Shown: positions 52,163 through 63,232 of the stretch, one piece after another | Layout of the letters: each line of letters begins with the position of its first letter | Position numbering within the stretch: position 1 is the first letter of the stretch | Assembly: GCA_947179155.2 (NCBI GenBank) | Contig: OX359280.1 | Location: forward strand, 15,096,001-15,160,000 | Direction: 5' to 3' | Origin: Hedera helix | Lineage: Eukaryota > Streptophyta > Magnoliopsida > Apiales > Araliaceae | DNA length: 64,000 nt | Position numbers and translations under genes: made by a program | Notes under the pieces: generated by a model | Told to the model about the DNA's origin: nothing | What the model saw: only the letters and a program-made list of their open reading frames with translations | Databases searched by the model: none

Positions 52163-52532
52163 AAAGAGCAGGGAGAAATTGTTCGTATTGACAGATAAAG
52201 AACAATTGGTTCAAGAAATGGCTCGAATGGAGTTGGAGGTGAGAAATTCAAACGAGTCAATAGAAGTGGAGGCGATCCCAACCTTGTTAGATATGGTGAA
52301 AGAGGCTCAAGACAAAGATGAGGAATGTGACAGAATCCGAAAGAGGATGACCGATGGAGAAGAGGTCAAGTTTAAAATTGATAGCGTGGGATTGTTGAGA
52401 TTTGAAAATCGTGTTTGGGTACCGCTAGTGCCTGAATTACGAGAGAAAATTTTGCAAGAGGCCCACAGTACGAGATACTCGATATATCCGGGAAGTACGA
52501 AGATGTATCAAGATCTACGTCAGTATTTTTAG
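52101..52532 (+). pseudogene. pol: Gypsy-2 RNase H end and integrase zinc region
   Basis: Correct frame after the 52120 frameshift: KANVVADALSRKSREKL, a charged linker, then HSTRYSIYPGSTKMYQDLRQYF. In the integrase HHCC motif the second His is Tyr (IYPG for IHPG). A TAG at 52530 replaces the Trp codon expected before WPN. Confidence 0.9.
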
Positions 52533-53711
52533 TGGCCGAATTTAAAGAGGGAGGTTGCAGAATGTGTCAGCCGATGCCTAACTTGTCAAAAGGTAAAGGC
52601 CGAACATCAGAGACCAAGCGGATTGTTACAGCCGATAGAAATTCCTGAGTGGAAATGGGAGCATATCACAATGGATTTTGTGGTAGGACTTCCAGCAACA
52701 CAGAAGGGATATGACGTAATTTGGGTGATTGTGGATCGACTAACAAAGTCAACGCACTTTTTGCCGATCAAGATTAGGTTTAGTTTGGATCAGTTGGCCA
52801 AATTGTACATTAAAGAGATAATTTCAAGACATGGGGTGCCGGTATCGATTATGTCAGACAGAGATCCGTGCTTCACGTCAAAATTTTGGAGAAGTCTTCA
52901 GGAGAGATTGGGGACACAGTTGAGAATGAGTACAGCGCATCATCCGCAGACCGATGGGCAAAGTGAGAGAACAATTCAGACATTGGAAGATATGCTCAGG
53001 GCCTGCGTGATGGATTTCAAGGGCAGTTGGGAAATCCATCTATCACTAGTTGAGTTTGCATACAACAACAGTTATCATGCGAGCATAGGTATGTTGCCTT
53101 ACGAAGGTTTATATGGCAGAAAATGCAGAACACCTCTATGTTGGGATGAGGTAGGAGAACGCCGACTGTTGGGGTCAGAATTGGTTCAACAGACGGTAGA
53201 AATTATCAAGGTAATAAGAGTTCGGCTAGTAGCAGCTCAAGACCGTCAAAAGAAATACGTCGATTTACATCAACAGAAACGAGACTTCGAAGTGGGGAGT
53301 TTTGTGTTCATGAAGGTATCTCCCTGGAAAGGGAAGATCAGATTTGGAAAGAAGGGGAAACTGAGTCCAAGGTTCATAGGACCGTTCGAAATATTGAGGA
53401 GAGTGGGTGAAGTAGCATACGAGGTAGCTTTACCTCCTGAATTGAAACATATTCAAAATGTGTTTCACGTGTCAGTATTGCGGCCATACAAACCAGACTA
53501 CAAGCACGTTATCTCCTATGAACCAATTCAAGTCGGGAAGGACTTATCATATGAAGAAGTTCCTGTTCAGATACTCGATAGGAAGGAACAGAAACTGAGG
53601 AATAAGATAATTCATTCTGTCAAAGTACTTTGGAGAAATCACGCAGTTGAAGAAGCTACGTGGGAACTAAAGGAAGAAATGAGAACGAATTACCCGTTTT
53701 TATTTGAGTAA
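52533..53711 (+). pseudogene. pol: Gypsy-2 integrase core and chromodomain
   Basis: Continues after the TAG with the Cys pair CVSRCLTCQKVKAEHQ, then MDFVVGLPATQKG (first Asp), SDRDPCF (second Asp) and GQSERTIQT (Glu), so the DDE triad is intact. EFAYNNSYHAS, GRKCRTPLCWDE and GKLSPRFIGPFEIL follow. The last 60 residues (LDRKEQKLRNKIIHSVKVLW, then EEATWELKEEM and YPFLFE) are a chromodomain-like tail of Tekay/Del-type elements. The stop at 53709 is 35 nt before the PPT. It is the longest open integrase in the window. Confidence 0.94.
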
Positions 53712-53745
53712 CCTTATTTTACAATTCCGAGGACGGAATTTTTAT

Positions 53746-53758
53746 AAGGGGAGGAGAA
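53746..53758 (+). other. Gypsy-2 polypurine tract
   Basis: AAGGGGAGGAGAA directly before TGTAATGTCC. Confidence 0.88.
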
Positions 53759-54311
53759 TGTAATGTCCTAGAATTTTCACGTCATTATAAATTAAATTAT
53801 TAATTTAATTTCTAACGAGTTAGTTTTACGAGATTATTTAAATCTTTTTATGTGATTAATTAATTACGTAATTAAATTATTATGTAATTAATTACTAGAA
53901 TTAATTAAAGGGCGTCATTAATATGTTATTAAATTAGTGAACAAACCCTAAAGTTTTAATATCAAAATAATTGATAAGTTTCTGTGACGACCCCAAATCC
54001 GAGTTCCATAACCTCGAGTTTGGTTCTCACTATTCAACACATTTCTAACAATTAAATACATACATTGCATTTAAATATCGCGGAATAATACATATTGGTT
54101 CCCTTCAAAATGTTACAATACCAGGGTCTATCAACCTTAACATAAAAACAGTTCCTATCATAAGGAATTACAAAAGGTTTACCAACCGTAAATACATAAT
54201 TAAAGATCTAATTAGAATGCATAAGCTAACTTAAGCTCTGGCTTTTCCTTTTCCCTTATCCTTCTTTGAGCAATCGGGTATATCTGAAAATAGTTTATGA
54301 TATAGGAAGAA

Positions 54312-54330
54312 TGAACAACTAGTTTGCTCA
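54312..54330 (-). other. Conserved LTR-tail hairpin (reversed gypsy-2 LTR)
   Basis: TGAACAA, CTAGT, TTGCTCA, with one stem position changed to what would be a G-U pair in the RNA. Confidence 0.65.
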
Positions 54331-55199
54331 GCAAGTTTAGAACAATCATAGAGATTTAATATATCATGAATGAATGAGAAATGTCATCAATGGTTCAACA
54401 ATAGATATAACAATTGTGAATGAAACAGGATTCAAATTTTAATAAATAGAATATTTGAATCTTAAAATGTTGAGTGGTCACTAAGGACCCTGAACTAACG
54501 AGGGTATAATAGAGTTTCCTCTGACCCTTTGAGTTGTTTGGTTTTCAAGGGGATCAGCCTATTCAGCCCGCTGTATATGCATTACATTTAGTCACTGGCG
54601 CCCAAAGTCAATTTCCCGATTGTTCAATTCTCAGACTTAATATAAGAAATCTGCACCCAACAATGGTTTGGATAAGCTTTTAAAAGTATTCAAGTATTGA
54701 ATTTATAAACGTAATGTCTAGCTGAACTATTAGCTTTTGACATTTTTAATACAGTTCATGAATCAGGAACTAATAAGCTTCAAGTGCACTAAGTGCGATT
54801 TTATAAACAATATGGATGTGGGATAATTTTAAATAATTAAACCACTTCAAGCTTTGACAATAAATACAAGTATAGAAACTTGTTCAACAATAAATGAGTA
54901 TGGTTAGAGAACTTGCCTGTTTGCTTAGCTACAATAAATGTCTAACTTTAACTAACTTGCTTTGAAAGACCTAACATTAATAAAGTCGGTCTAATAATTA
55001 GTACGGCGTATTTGCATAACTATACGCTTGATAATGAACTTATTTACCACACATAAGTACTAACACATAATTTACATTAGTCAAAACAATATTATTAACC
55101 TTATAGACAAATCATTTTAGGTTAATAATTTAATAAGTTAGAAACTATTTTTCTTAAGTGTTGGACACTTATTAAACCCTTAAACAACTTATTATATTT

Positions 55200-55860
55200 G
55201 TTTAATTAAATCATAATTAAATTCAATTTATTTTATTAACTCAATCTCTATTTAATTAATATTTAATCTTGATTAAATAGAAATTAATTAATTAACTCTA
55301 GTTATTATTTAAAATAAATAATAATTAATTGTACTTACTTATTATTTAATTATAATTAAATAATAAATAATTATTGACTTAATTTTAACCTTTTTTAATT
55401 TAATATTAATCTACCAATAATTAACTAAGTAATTAACCTTGCTTATTATTTAATTTAAGAAAATTAAATAATAGTTTACTAATCTTAATCCTCTTTAATT
55501 ATTATTTAATGTCAATTAAATAATAATTAATTATTTAATTAATTTTAATTATTATTTAAGGTTAAATAATAATCAAATCATTCTTATTTATTATTTAAAT
55601 TAAATAATAAATAATTAAATCTAATAACTTAATTTCCATTAATCGTTATTTAATGCTAATTAAATAATAATTAATTACTTAATTATCCTTATTTATTATT
55701 TAATAATATTTAAATAATAAATAATTAATTTTTAAATTTTATCTCTCTTTAAGTATTATTTAATAGGCATTAAATAATTATTGCTAATTTATCATCTTTA
55801 TTTATTATTAACATTTAAAATAATAAATAAATAATAAATTTATTTAACTTAACCATGATT
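55200..55860. repeat. AT-rich palindromic array (reversed gypsy-2 LTR)
   Basis: Repeated ATTATTTAAT...ATTAAATAAT blocks, spaced at roughly 60-80 bp and able to fold on themselves. The mirror copy is at 59590-60240. The unit differs from those in X and E. Confidence 0.75.
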
Positions 55861-56019
55861 AGCTAACTAGATTAATATTTAAAATATTTAAATATTAAAC
55901 TTAATGAAAAATATCTTCCCCAATATTATTTTTGTATTATTATTATTTTTGTTATAATTTTAAATTAATTTTCAAATATTTAAATTAATTAAAATTAACC
56001 CGAATGGCATTTCCGTAAA

Positions 56020-56280
56020 TAAGTTGAAAACTGATCCGAGGGCAAAATAGTAATTTCGCCGAGAAAAACACAGAGGGGCATTTTGGTAATTTCGCGGAAA
56101 CCGATGCTCGCGCATTGCGCGCGTTAGGCTGAAGCAAGACCAAAACGATGCCGTTTTGGAGTCACTGCTTTGGCTTCCGCGTGTACGCGCGGCGTAATTT
56201 TTTTTTCTGAGGCTAAACGACGCCGTTTTGTCTCCGCGTCCGACTGCCAAAAGCGCTTGCGCGTATTGCGCGAAAAACCT
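56020..56280. other. CpG-rich patch with AAACG...CGTTT palindromes
   Basis: CGCGCATTGCGCGCG and two near-palindromes (CCAAAACGATGCCGTTTTGG at 56140, AAACGACGCCGTTTTG at 56214), in an LTR otherwise very poor in CpG. The mirror copy at 59240-59400 has CCAAAACGACGTCGTTTGG at 59270. Confidence 0.75.
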
Positions 56281-57300
56281 TTTTCTTTTTTTTTTCTTTT
56301 TCTTTTTAGCAGATTGTGAACAGTAACCGGCTATACACACTTCAATTAAAATTATTCCTTCAAGTAAGCTTTAAATCATCAATAAAAATCCAAAAAAAAT
56401 TACCAATCACTTAATATCAATTTATAACATGAAAATTTAATTTTTCATGATTTAAAATCATTATTTTTTTATAAAAAATTTTACTTCACATAAACTACCA
56501 CAAATCATAACTTTTTGTGTATAACTCCATTTTGAGTGATTCAAACTTTGTTTTTCTCATGATTTAATGTTCTATAATATTAGAACATCAAACCTAAGTT
56601 TTATAAAAATATTTTTGGTCATAAATTTCAAGACTTGATTATACACTATTAAACACATATTTTAGCATACAAATGATACCAAAATACAAACCAAACCTAT
56701 TAAACTCAAGCATGACATAAATATTACAACTACACATTAATAACTATATTAACATGTTTATACTAACATGATGATTTATTTAATTTAAAAACAAACTACA
56801 TTTAAAATAACAATTACCTTGTTTTAATGGTTATCTTCATTTTTCTTCCAAAGTAGGTGATGAGGTTTGAAGGCATGAACCAAGAACTCATTCCCTTGGT
56901 ATTTTTGCTCTCAACTATATTTTTTCTACACTCTCAAATGCTCTCTAGCTTGAAAAATGGAAGAAGAAGAATGATTAACACAAGCTCCTAAATTGTAAGT
57001 ATACTTACAATTTGGATAGATATAAAATCTATATCTATTAAAATTACCATCATGAGATAGCAAAAATACTTACACAAGAAAGTTAGTCCCTATTTAGTTG
57101 GTGAAAAGAGGGATGGTGCCCATGTACAAAAATAAAATAAAGCAAGCAACCATTTATTAAATAAATAAAAAATAAAAAAATAAAAATATCATTTTCTCTC
57201 TCCTCACTCACATACACGGCTGATCTCTCTTTCTTGTCCCAATTTGATTGTCACTTTCCATTTTTTAAATAAATAATAGTTTAATTAAGTATTTTTCAAG

Positions 57301-57421
57301 TGGGCCAATCATTGGGCTTTAATTTAAAATACCAATTGGGCTTCTATTAAATTGTTTGAGCTACTAAATTGTCAAATTTTATTATTCTCCACTTGGGCTA
57401 CTAATTGACCCATGTTGGGCT
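57301..57421 (-). promoter_or_regulatory. Array of TGGGCC/TGGGCT motifs in U3
   Basis: Five TGGGCY motifs in 120 bp, repeated (as complements) at 58080-58200 in the other arm and more loosely in the U3 of gypsy-1 and X. TGGGCY is the plant site II element bound by TCP factors; use in these LTRs is inferred. Confidence 0.5.
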
Positions 57422-60400
57422 AATTTAATAATTTACACATTAATTATTCAACTCATGATTAAATAAATAATTAGATATTAAATTACTAAATATTAAATTA
57501 CTAAATAGACTAATAAATATTATTATTAATATTTTACTTTATTTACATTAATTAATAATCATATTAATTAATTTATTATATTTAATTCACTCATTATATT
57601 CAATTTAATTGAATATTTAATTAATAGGAAACTTATCAATTATTTTGATATTAAAACTTTAGGGTTTGTTCACTAATTTAATAACATATTATTGACCCCC
57701 TTTAATTAATTTTAGTAATTAATTACATAATTATTTAATCACATAATTAATTAATCACATAAAAAGATTTAAATAATCTTGTAAAACTAACTCGTTGGAA
57801 ATTATATTAATAATTTAATTAATAAAGACGTGGAAATTCTAGGACATTACAGTTTCCTATTAATTAAATATTTAATTAAATTGAATATAATGAGTAAATT
57901 AAATATAATAAATTAATTAATATGATTATTAATTAATGTAAATAATGTGAAATATTAATAATAATATTTATTAGTCCATTTAGTAATTTAATACTAATGG
58001 GTTAGAATATTTAATTATTTATTCAATCTAATTATTTATTTAACCATGGATTGAATAATTAATGTGTAAATTATTAAATTAGCCCAACATGGGTCAATTA
58101 GTAGCCCAAGTGAAGAATAATAAAATTTGGCAAATTAGTAGCCCAAACAATTTAATAGGAGCCCAATTGGTATTTTAAATAAAGCCCAAAGCTTGAGCCC
58201 ACTTGAAATTAAATAGTTTAAATTATTAATTATTTAAAAAGTGGAAAGTGAATCTAATTTTGGGACAAAGAAAAAGAGGTCAGCCGACCATGTTGGTAGA
58301 TGGGAGAGAAAAAAATGATTTTCTTGCTATTTTAGTTTATTTTCTTATTTATTTAATAATTAGATTGCTTGTATGATTTTTTGTTAGTACATGCATCATC
58401 CTTCTTTTCACCTAATGTGTTTAACTTGTGTAAGTATCCAATAGCTAGCATATGATGGTCTAGAGTTTTAGATATAATTTTTGTATTATTATTTTCAAGT
58501 ATACTTGCATTAGTAAGGCATTTCACTTCATTTTATTTTTCTAAGTCCAAAAGAGAGAGTGGAGAGGAAATTTTAGTGAGAGCAAATTATTTGAAAGAGT
58601 AAGGATAAAGAAGGAGGAGGAGTTCATTTTGTTCATGCCTTCAAACCTCATCACCTATTTTGGAAGAAAAAGGAAGATAACTAGTAAATCAAGGTAATGA
58701 TTATTTTAAATCTAATTTTTGTTTTTAAATTAAATAAACTAACATGTGTGTATAAATATGTTAATATAGTTAATAATGTATGATAGTAATATGTATGTCA
58801 TGCTTGAGTTTAATATGCTTGGTTTGTATTTTGGTATATTTTATATGCTAAAATATGTGTTTAGAAGTGTATAAACAAGTCTTGGAATTTATGACCAAAA
58901 ATACTTTTATAAACCTTAGGTTTAATGTTCTAATATTATAGAACATTAAATCATAAGAAAAACAAAGTTTGAATCACTCAAAATGGAGTTATACACAAAA
59001 AGTTATGATTTGTGGTAGTTTATGTGATGTAAAATTTTTTTATAAAAAAAGAATGATATTAAATCATGAAAAATTAAATTTTCATGTTATAAATTGATAT
59101 TAAGTTATTGGTAATTTTTTTGGATTTTTATTGAGGATTTAAAACTTACTTATTGGTATATTTTTATTTAAAATGGATATTGCCGAAACACTGTTCACGT
59201 TCTGTAAAGGAAAAAAAATTTAATGCCTTCCGCACAATGCGCGCAAGCTTTCAGCCGACAGACGCGGAGCCAAAACGACGTCGTTTGGCATCAGAGATAA
59301 TTACTCCGCGCGTTACGTGCGGAAGCCGGCAGTGTGTCCCTCAAAACGGCACCGTTTTGGGGCCTGTTGTTACAGCCGCACAATGCGCGGGAGCCAGTTT
59401 CTGGAGAAATTACGATACTGCCCCTCCGTGTTTTTCTCGGTGAAATTACTATTTTGCCCTCGGATCAGTTTTCAACTTATTTACAGAAATGTCATCCGGG
59501 TTAAATTTAATTAATTTAAATATTTAAAAACTAATTTAAAATTATAACAAAAATAATAATAATACAAAAATGATATTGAGGATGATATTTTTCATTAAGT
59601 TTAATATTTAAATATTTTAAATATTAATCTAGTTAGCTAAATCATGGTTAAATGAAATAAATTTATTATTTATTATTTAAAATGCTAATAATAAATAAAG
59701 TTAATAAATTAGCAAATTATTATTTAATTCCTATTAAATAATAATTAAAGATATATAAAAATTTATAAATTAATTATTTAATATTTAAATATTATTAAAT
59801 AATAAATAAGGATAATTAAGTAATTAATTATTATTTAATCAGCATTAAATAACGATTAATGGAAATTAAGTTATTAGAATAATAATTTATTATTTAATTT
59901 AAATAATAAATAAAGATGAATTGATTATTATTTAACCTTAAATAATAATTAAAGAGGATTAAAATTAGTAAACTATTATTTAATTTCCTTAAATTAAATA
60001 ATAAGTGAGGTTAATTAATTAATTAATTATTAGTGATTAATATTAAATTAAAGAAGATTAAAAATAAATCAATAATTATTTATTATTTAATTATTATTAA
60101 ATAATAAGTAAGTACAATTAGTTATTATAATAACTAGAGTTAATTAATTAATTTCTATTTAACCAAGATTAAATAGTAATTAAATAGAGATTGAGTTAAT
60201 AAAATAAAATAAATTTAATTATTCTTTAATTAAACAATTGTAATAAGTTGTTTAAGGGTTTAATAAGTGTCCAACACTTAAGAAAAATATTTCTAACTTA
60301 TTAAATTATTAACCTAATATGATTGAGGGTCTATAAGGTTAATAATATTGTTTTGACTAATGTAATTTATGTGTTAGTACTTATGTGATAAATAAGTTCA

Positions 60401-61127
60401 TTAGTGAGCGTATAGTTATGCAAATACACCGTACTAATTATTAGACCAACTTTATTAATGTTAGGTCTTTCAAAGCAAGTTAGTTAAAGCTAGACATTTA
60501 TTGTAGCTGAGTAGACAGGCAAGTTCTCTAACCCTACTCAATTATTATTGAACAAGTTTTTATACTTGTATTTATTGTCAGAGCTTGAAATGGTTTAATT
60601 ATTTAAAATTATCCCACATCCTTATTGTTTATAAAATCGCACTTGGTGCATTTGAAGCTTATTAGTTCTTGATTCATGAACTGTATTAAAAATGTCTAAA
60701 GCTAATAGTTCAGCTAGACATTGCGTTTATAAATTCAATAACATAAATACTTTTAAAAGCTTATCCAAACCATTGTTGGGTGCGGATTTCTTATATTAAG
60801 TCTGAGAATTGAACAACCCTAAATTAGGGGATTTTGTGTCGGGAAACCGACTTTGGCGCTGGTGACTAAATGTAATGCATATACAACGGGTTGAATAGGC
60901 TGATCCCCTTGAAAACCAAACAACTCAAAGGGTCAGAGGAAACTCTATTATACCCTCGTTAGTTCAGGGTCCTTAGTGACCGCTCAGCATTTTAAGATTC
61001 AAATATTCTGTTTATTAAAAATTTGAATCCTGTTTCATTCACAATTGTTATATCTATTGTTGAACCATTGATGACATTTCCCATTCATTCATGATATATT
61101 AAATCTCTATGATTATTCTAAACTTGC

Positions 61128-61146
61128 TGAGCAAACTAGTTGCTCA
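61128..61146 (+). other. Conserved LTR-tail hairpin (gypsy-2 3' LTR)
   Basis: TGAGCAA, ACTAG, TTGCTCA: a perfect 7-bp stem, preceded by ACTTGC. Confidence 0.7.
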
Positions 61147-61727
61147 TTCTTGCTATATCATGAACCATTTTTTCAGATAAGTCTGATTGCACAAAAAAGG
61201 ATAAGGGAAAAGGAAAAGCCAGAGATTAAGTTAGCTTATGCATGCTAACTAGCTATTTAAATGTGTATTTACTGTTGAAGAACCTTTTGTAATTCCTTAT
61301 GATAGGAACTGCTTTTATGTTAAGGTTGATAGACCTTGGTATTGTAACCTTTTGAAGGGAACCAATATGTATTATTCCGCGATATTTAAATGCAATGTAT
61401 GTATTTAATTGTTGGTAATGTGTTGAATAGTGAGAACCAAACTCAAGGTTATGGAACCCGAATTTAGGGTCGTCACAATTGACATGTTTCTTAAAACTGT
61501 TCATGCATAAATAGAGTCTAGAGTTGCAATAGTTCAATTATAGAACAAGTTTTTAAGAGCACACAACTATCTAGCAGGAATGAATGGCATAGACCTACTT
61601 CTTAAACATTTCACGTATAAATGGGTTTTCAAAGCTAGTAAACCAATATATAATAAAACTTTTGAAAGCACATGAGTGTGAATAACAATATTCAATCTCA
61701 ATACGAAAACATTTCTAAGACTATTTT

Positions 61728-61828
61728 AGTTAAGAAACTTGCACAAAAAATAAACATGTACTAGTTAGGGGACTTGCACAAAATAAAAGTGTACAAGTTA
61801 GGGGACTTGCACAAAATAAAAGCGTACA
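61728..61828. repeat. 33-bp tandem repeat, three copies
   Basis: Copies at 61728-61762 (35 bp, diverged), 61763-61795 and 61796-61828 (one difference). Each unit contains GGGGACTTGCACAAAAT and ends near GTACA, so ACTTG can pair with the following CAAGT. Confidence 0.9.
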
Positions 61829-61989
61829 AGTTGAGGGAACTTACCTAGATCGTCGACTCTACTCGACTCTAACTTCTTTGCTTTCGAACAACCTAAGTTC
61901 AGCATAATCGTCTATCTGTTAATCTCTATTAAATTTCACATAATGATCTAATCGATCTAACTTACTAAATTTTTCACAGCTAGGACTCA

Positions 61990-62560
61990 CAAACAATATA
62001 ATCATCATTATTATTTTATTTGTTCAATCATTTAATATTATTTATTTTTCACACGTCTTCACAAATAAGCTAATCTTATTTTATTTGTTTAAGTATTTCT
62101 TGTTCATCATTTATTTTATTTTATTCATTTATTCATAAATAAAATAATACTTATTGTTATTTTATTTATTTAATAATTTTTGATTCACTATTTTATTTCT
62201 CAATATTGATCTTTACTACAAATAAAATAATCTCTTTATTATTTTATTTGTTCAATCATTCTTAATTGTTCACACTTTAATTTGTTTATGTTTCATTATC
62301 TTACAAATAAATTATTCTTACTTTATTTGTTTATAATTTAGAAAATTTTCAAATAATCTCAATCATTATTCTATTCATTTAATCATCTTCCATTAATCTT
62401 TCAAATGAACTTAGTGGTCACTTCTTATTACTCTTTACAAATAAAATAATTTAAATTATTATTTTATTTGTTTAATCTTTTCACATTTTTACAAATAAAA
62501 TAATCTTTATTTATTATTCTATTTGTTTAATTATTTATTATTTTATAATTTATTTTTTGA
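61990..62560. repeat. AT-rich palindromic array in LTR E
   Basis: Several ACAAATAAAATAAT...ATTATTTTATTTGT inverted pairs with short loops (for example near 62218-62252 and 62435-62472) spread over about 570 bp. Confidence 0.75.
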
Positions 62561-63232
62561 TATTATTTATTAATTAATTTTTAAAAGTAGTTTCACTTAA
62601 CATCAGCATTAAGATGATCATAATTTTCTTAATAAGTCTTATTTATCTATTTTTATCACACATATTTGCAGATAAAATCAATTTATATAATTATTCGATT
62701 TTTCTTTAATTTTTTTCTTAATTTTTTTAACTCAATCTTATTTATTAAAAATACTTAGATACATTATTATTTTTATTCCTTCTGGAATCACTTATTTAAC
62801 ATTACGTTACACAAAAAATATTTTTCTTTTAACTTTTAAATGTCATTTACTATTTTTAAAAGGGTCGTTTATGCATACAATTGCCACATTTTTCATAATT
62901 TGAGATTTTATCAAAATATACTAAAATTCACAAGGTAACTGTTTTATATAAGTATAAACTCTCAGTACATATTTTAGCTAATCGGAGTTACACAACTCCA
63001 AAATTTTTAGTTTGAACCTAAAACTTTGATTATTCATATCTCATTCATCCAGAGTCGGATTGAGCTCATTTTTGGACAGGAGTCTGGTTATAACATATAC
63101 TTTCAAAATCTAGAATACTAGAATTTAACTCACTATTGAGGTCCACGAAAGCAGCAAAAATTAGGGGGTTGACAGTTTTTTTGACAGTTGGATTATTTTG
63201 GTAGAAAATTCACCATAAATGAAAGTTTTAAT

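Larger units (their letters stand above)
53983..57851 (-). mobile_element. Solo LTR of the gypsy-2 family, reversed, inside the gypsy-2 3' LTR
   Basis: 3869 bp with perfect TSD GTTTC (53978-53982, 57852-57856). + strand TGTGACGACCCC to CTAGGACATTACA, the complement of the host LTR. Many substitutions and indels separate it from the host LTR, so it came from another copy. Same parts in reverse: hairpin 54312-54330, AT palindromes 55200-55860, CpG patch 56020-56280, donor-like CAAG|GTAATTG at 56817/56816, TGGGCY motifs 57301-57421. Confidence 0.93.
47569..61477 (+). mobile_element. Gypsy-2: Ty3/gypsy chromovirus, the best preserved copy
   Basis: Perfect TSD ATTGA (47564-47568, 61478-61482) in LTR E. 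Parts: truncated 5' LTR, ORF1, gag-pol with chromodomain, PPT, and a 3' LTR broken by a reversed solo LTR. The shared first 200 bp of the two LTRs differ at about four sites by eye, so the insertion is younger than its neighbours. Only four disabling changes are seen in gag-pol and one in ORF1. With U3 promoter and PBS gone from the 5' end it cannot transcribe itself normally. Confidence 0.94.
53759..61477 (+). repeat. Gypsy-2 3' LTR, split by a reversed solo LTR
   Basis: First part 53759-53982, second part 57857-61477; about 3.85 kb together. It starts TGTAATGTCCTAG and ends AGGGTCGTCACA. In the second part: GGGCY motifs at 58080-58200, a donor-like AATCAAG|GTAATG at 58693/58694, a CpG-rich patch at 59240-59400, AT palindromes at 59590-60240 and the conserved hairpin at 61128-61146. 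Confidence 0.93.
53983..61477. repeat. Inverted repeat with arms of about 3.6 kb
   Basis: Left arm 53983-57632, right arm 57852-61477, with a spacer of about 220 bp that is the first part of the reversed LTR. It follows from the insertion described above rather than from an inverted duplication. A transcript through it could form a long double-stranded RNA. Confidence 0.92.
61478..63232 (-). mobile_element. LTR E, piece 3
   Basis: LTR E resumes after gypsy-2. It has a 33-bp tandem repeat at 61728-61828 and AT palindromes at 61990-62560, as expected for the middle of this LTR class on the - strand. Its promoter and far end were not reached before LTR F (63233). No coding sequence is present. 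Confidence 0.6.

Noticed and set aside
56040..56340. 122-codon - strand frame in the CpG-rich patch
   Set aside because: Consists of low-complexity sequence in an LTR; the mirror arm does not keep the frame.
53983..61477. Inverted repeat as an assembly artefact or a Mutator-like transposon with long terminal inverted repeats
   Set aside because: The arms differ at many sites and by indels, which excludes a duplicated contig. The 5-bp TSD GTTTC, the TG...CA ends and the match to the gypsy-2 LTR fit a reversed solo LTR; no transposase or 9-bp TSD is seen.
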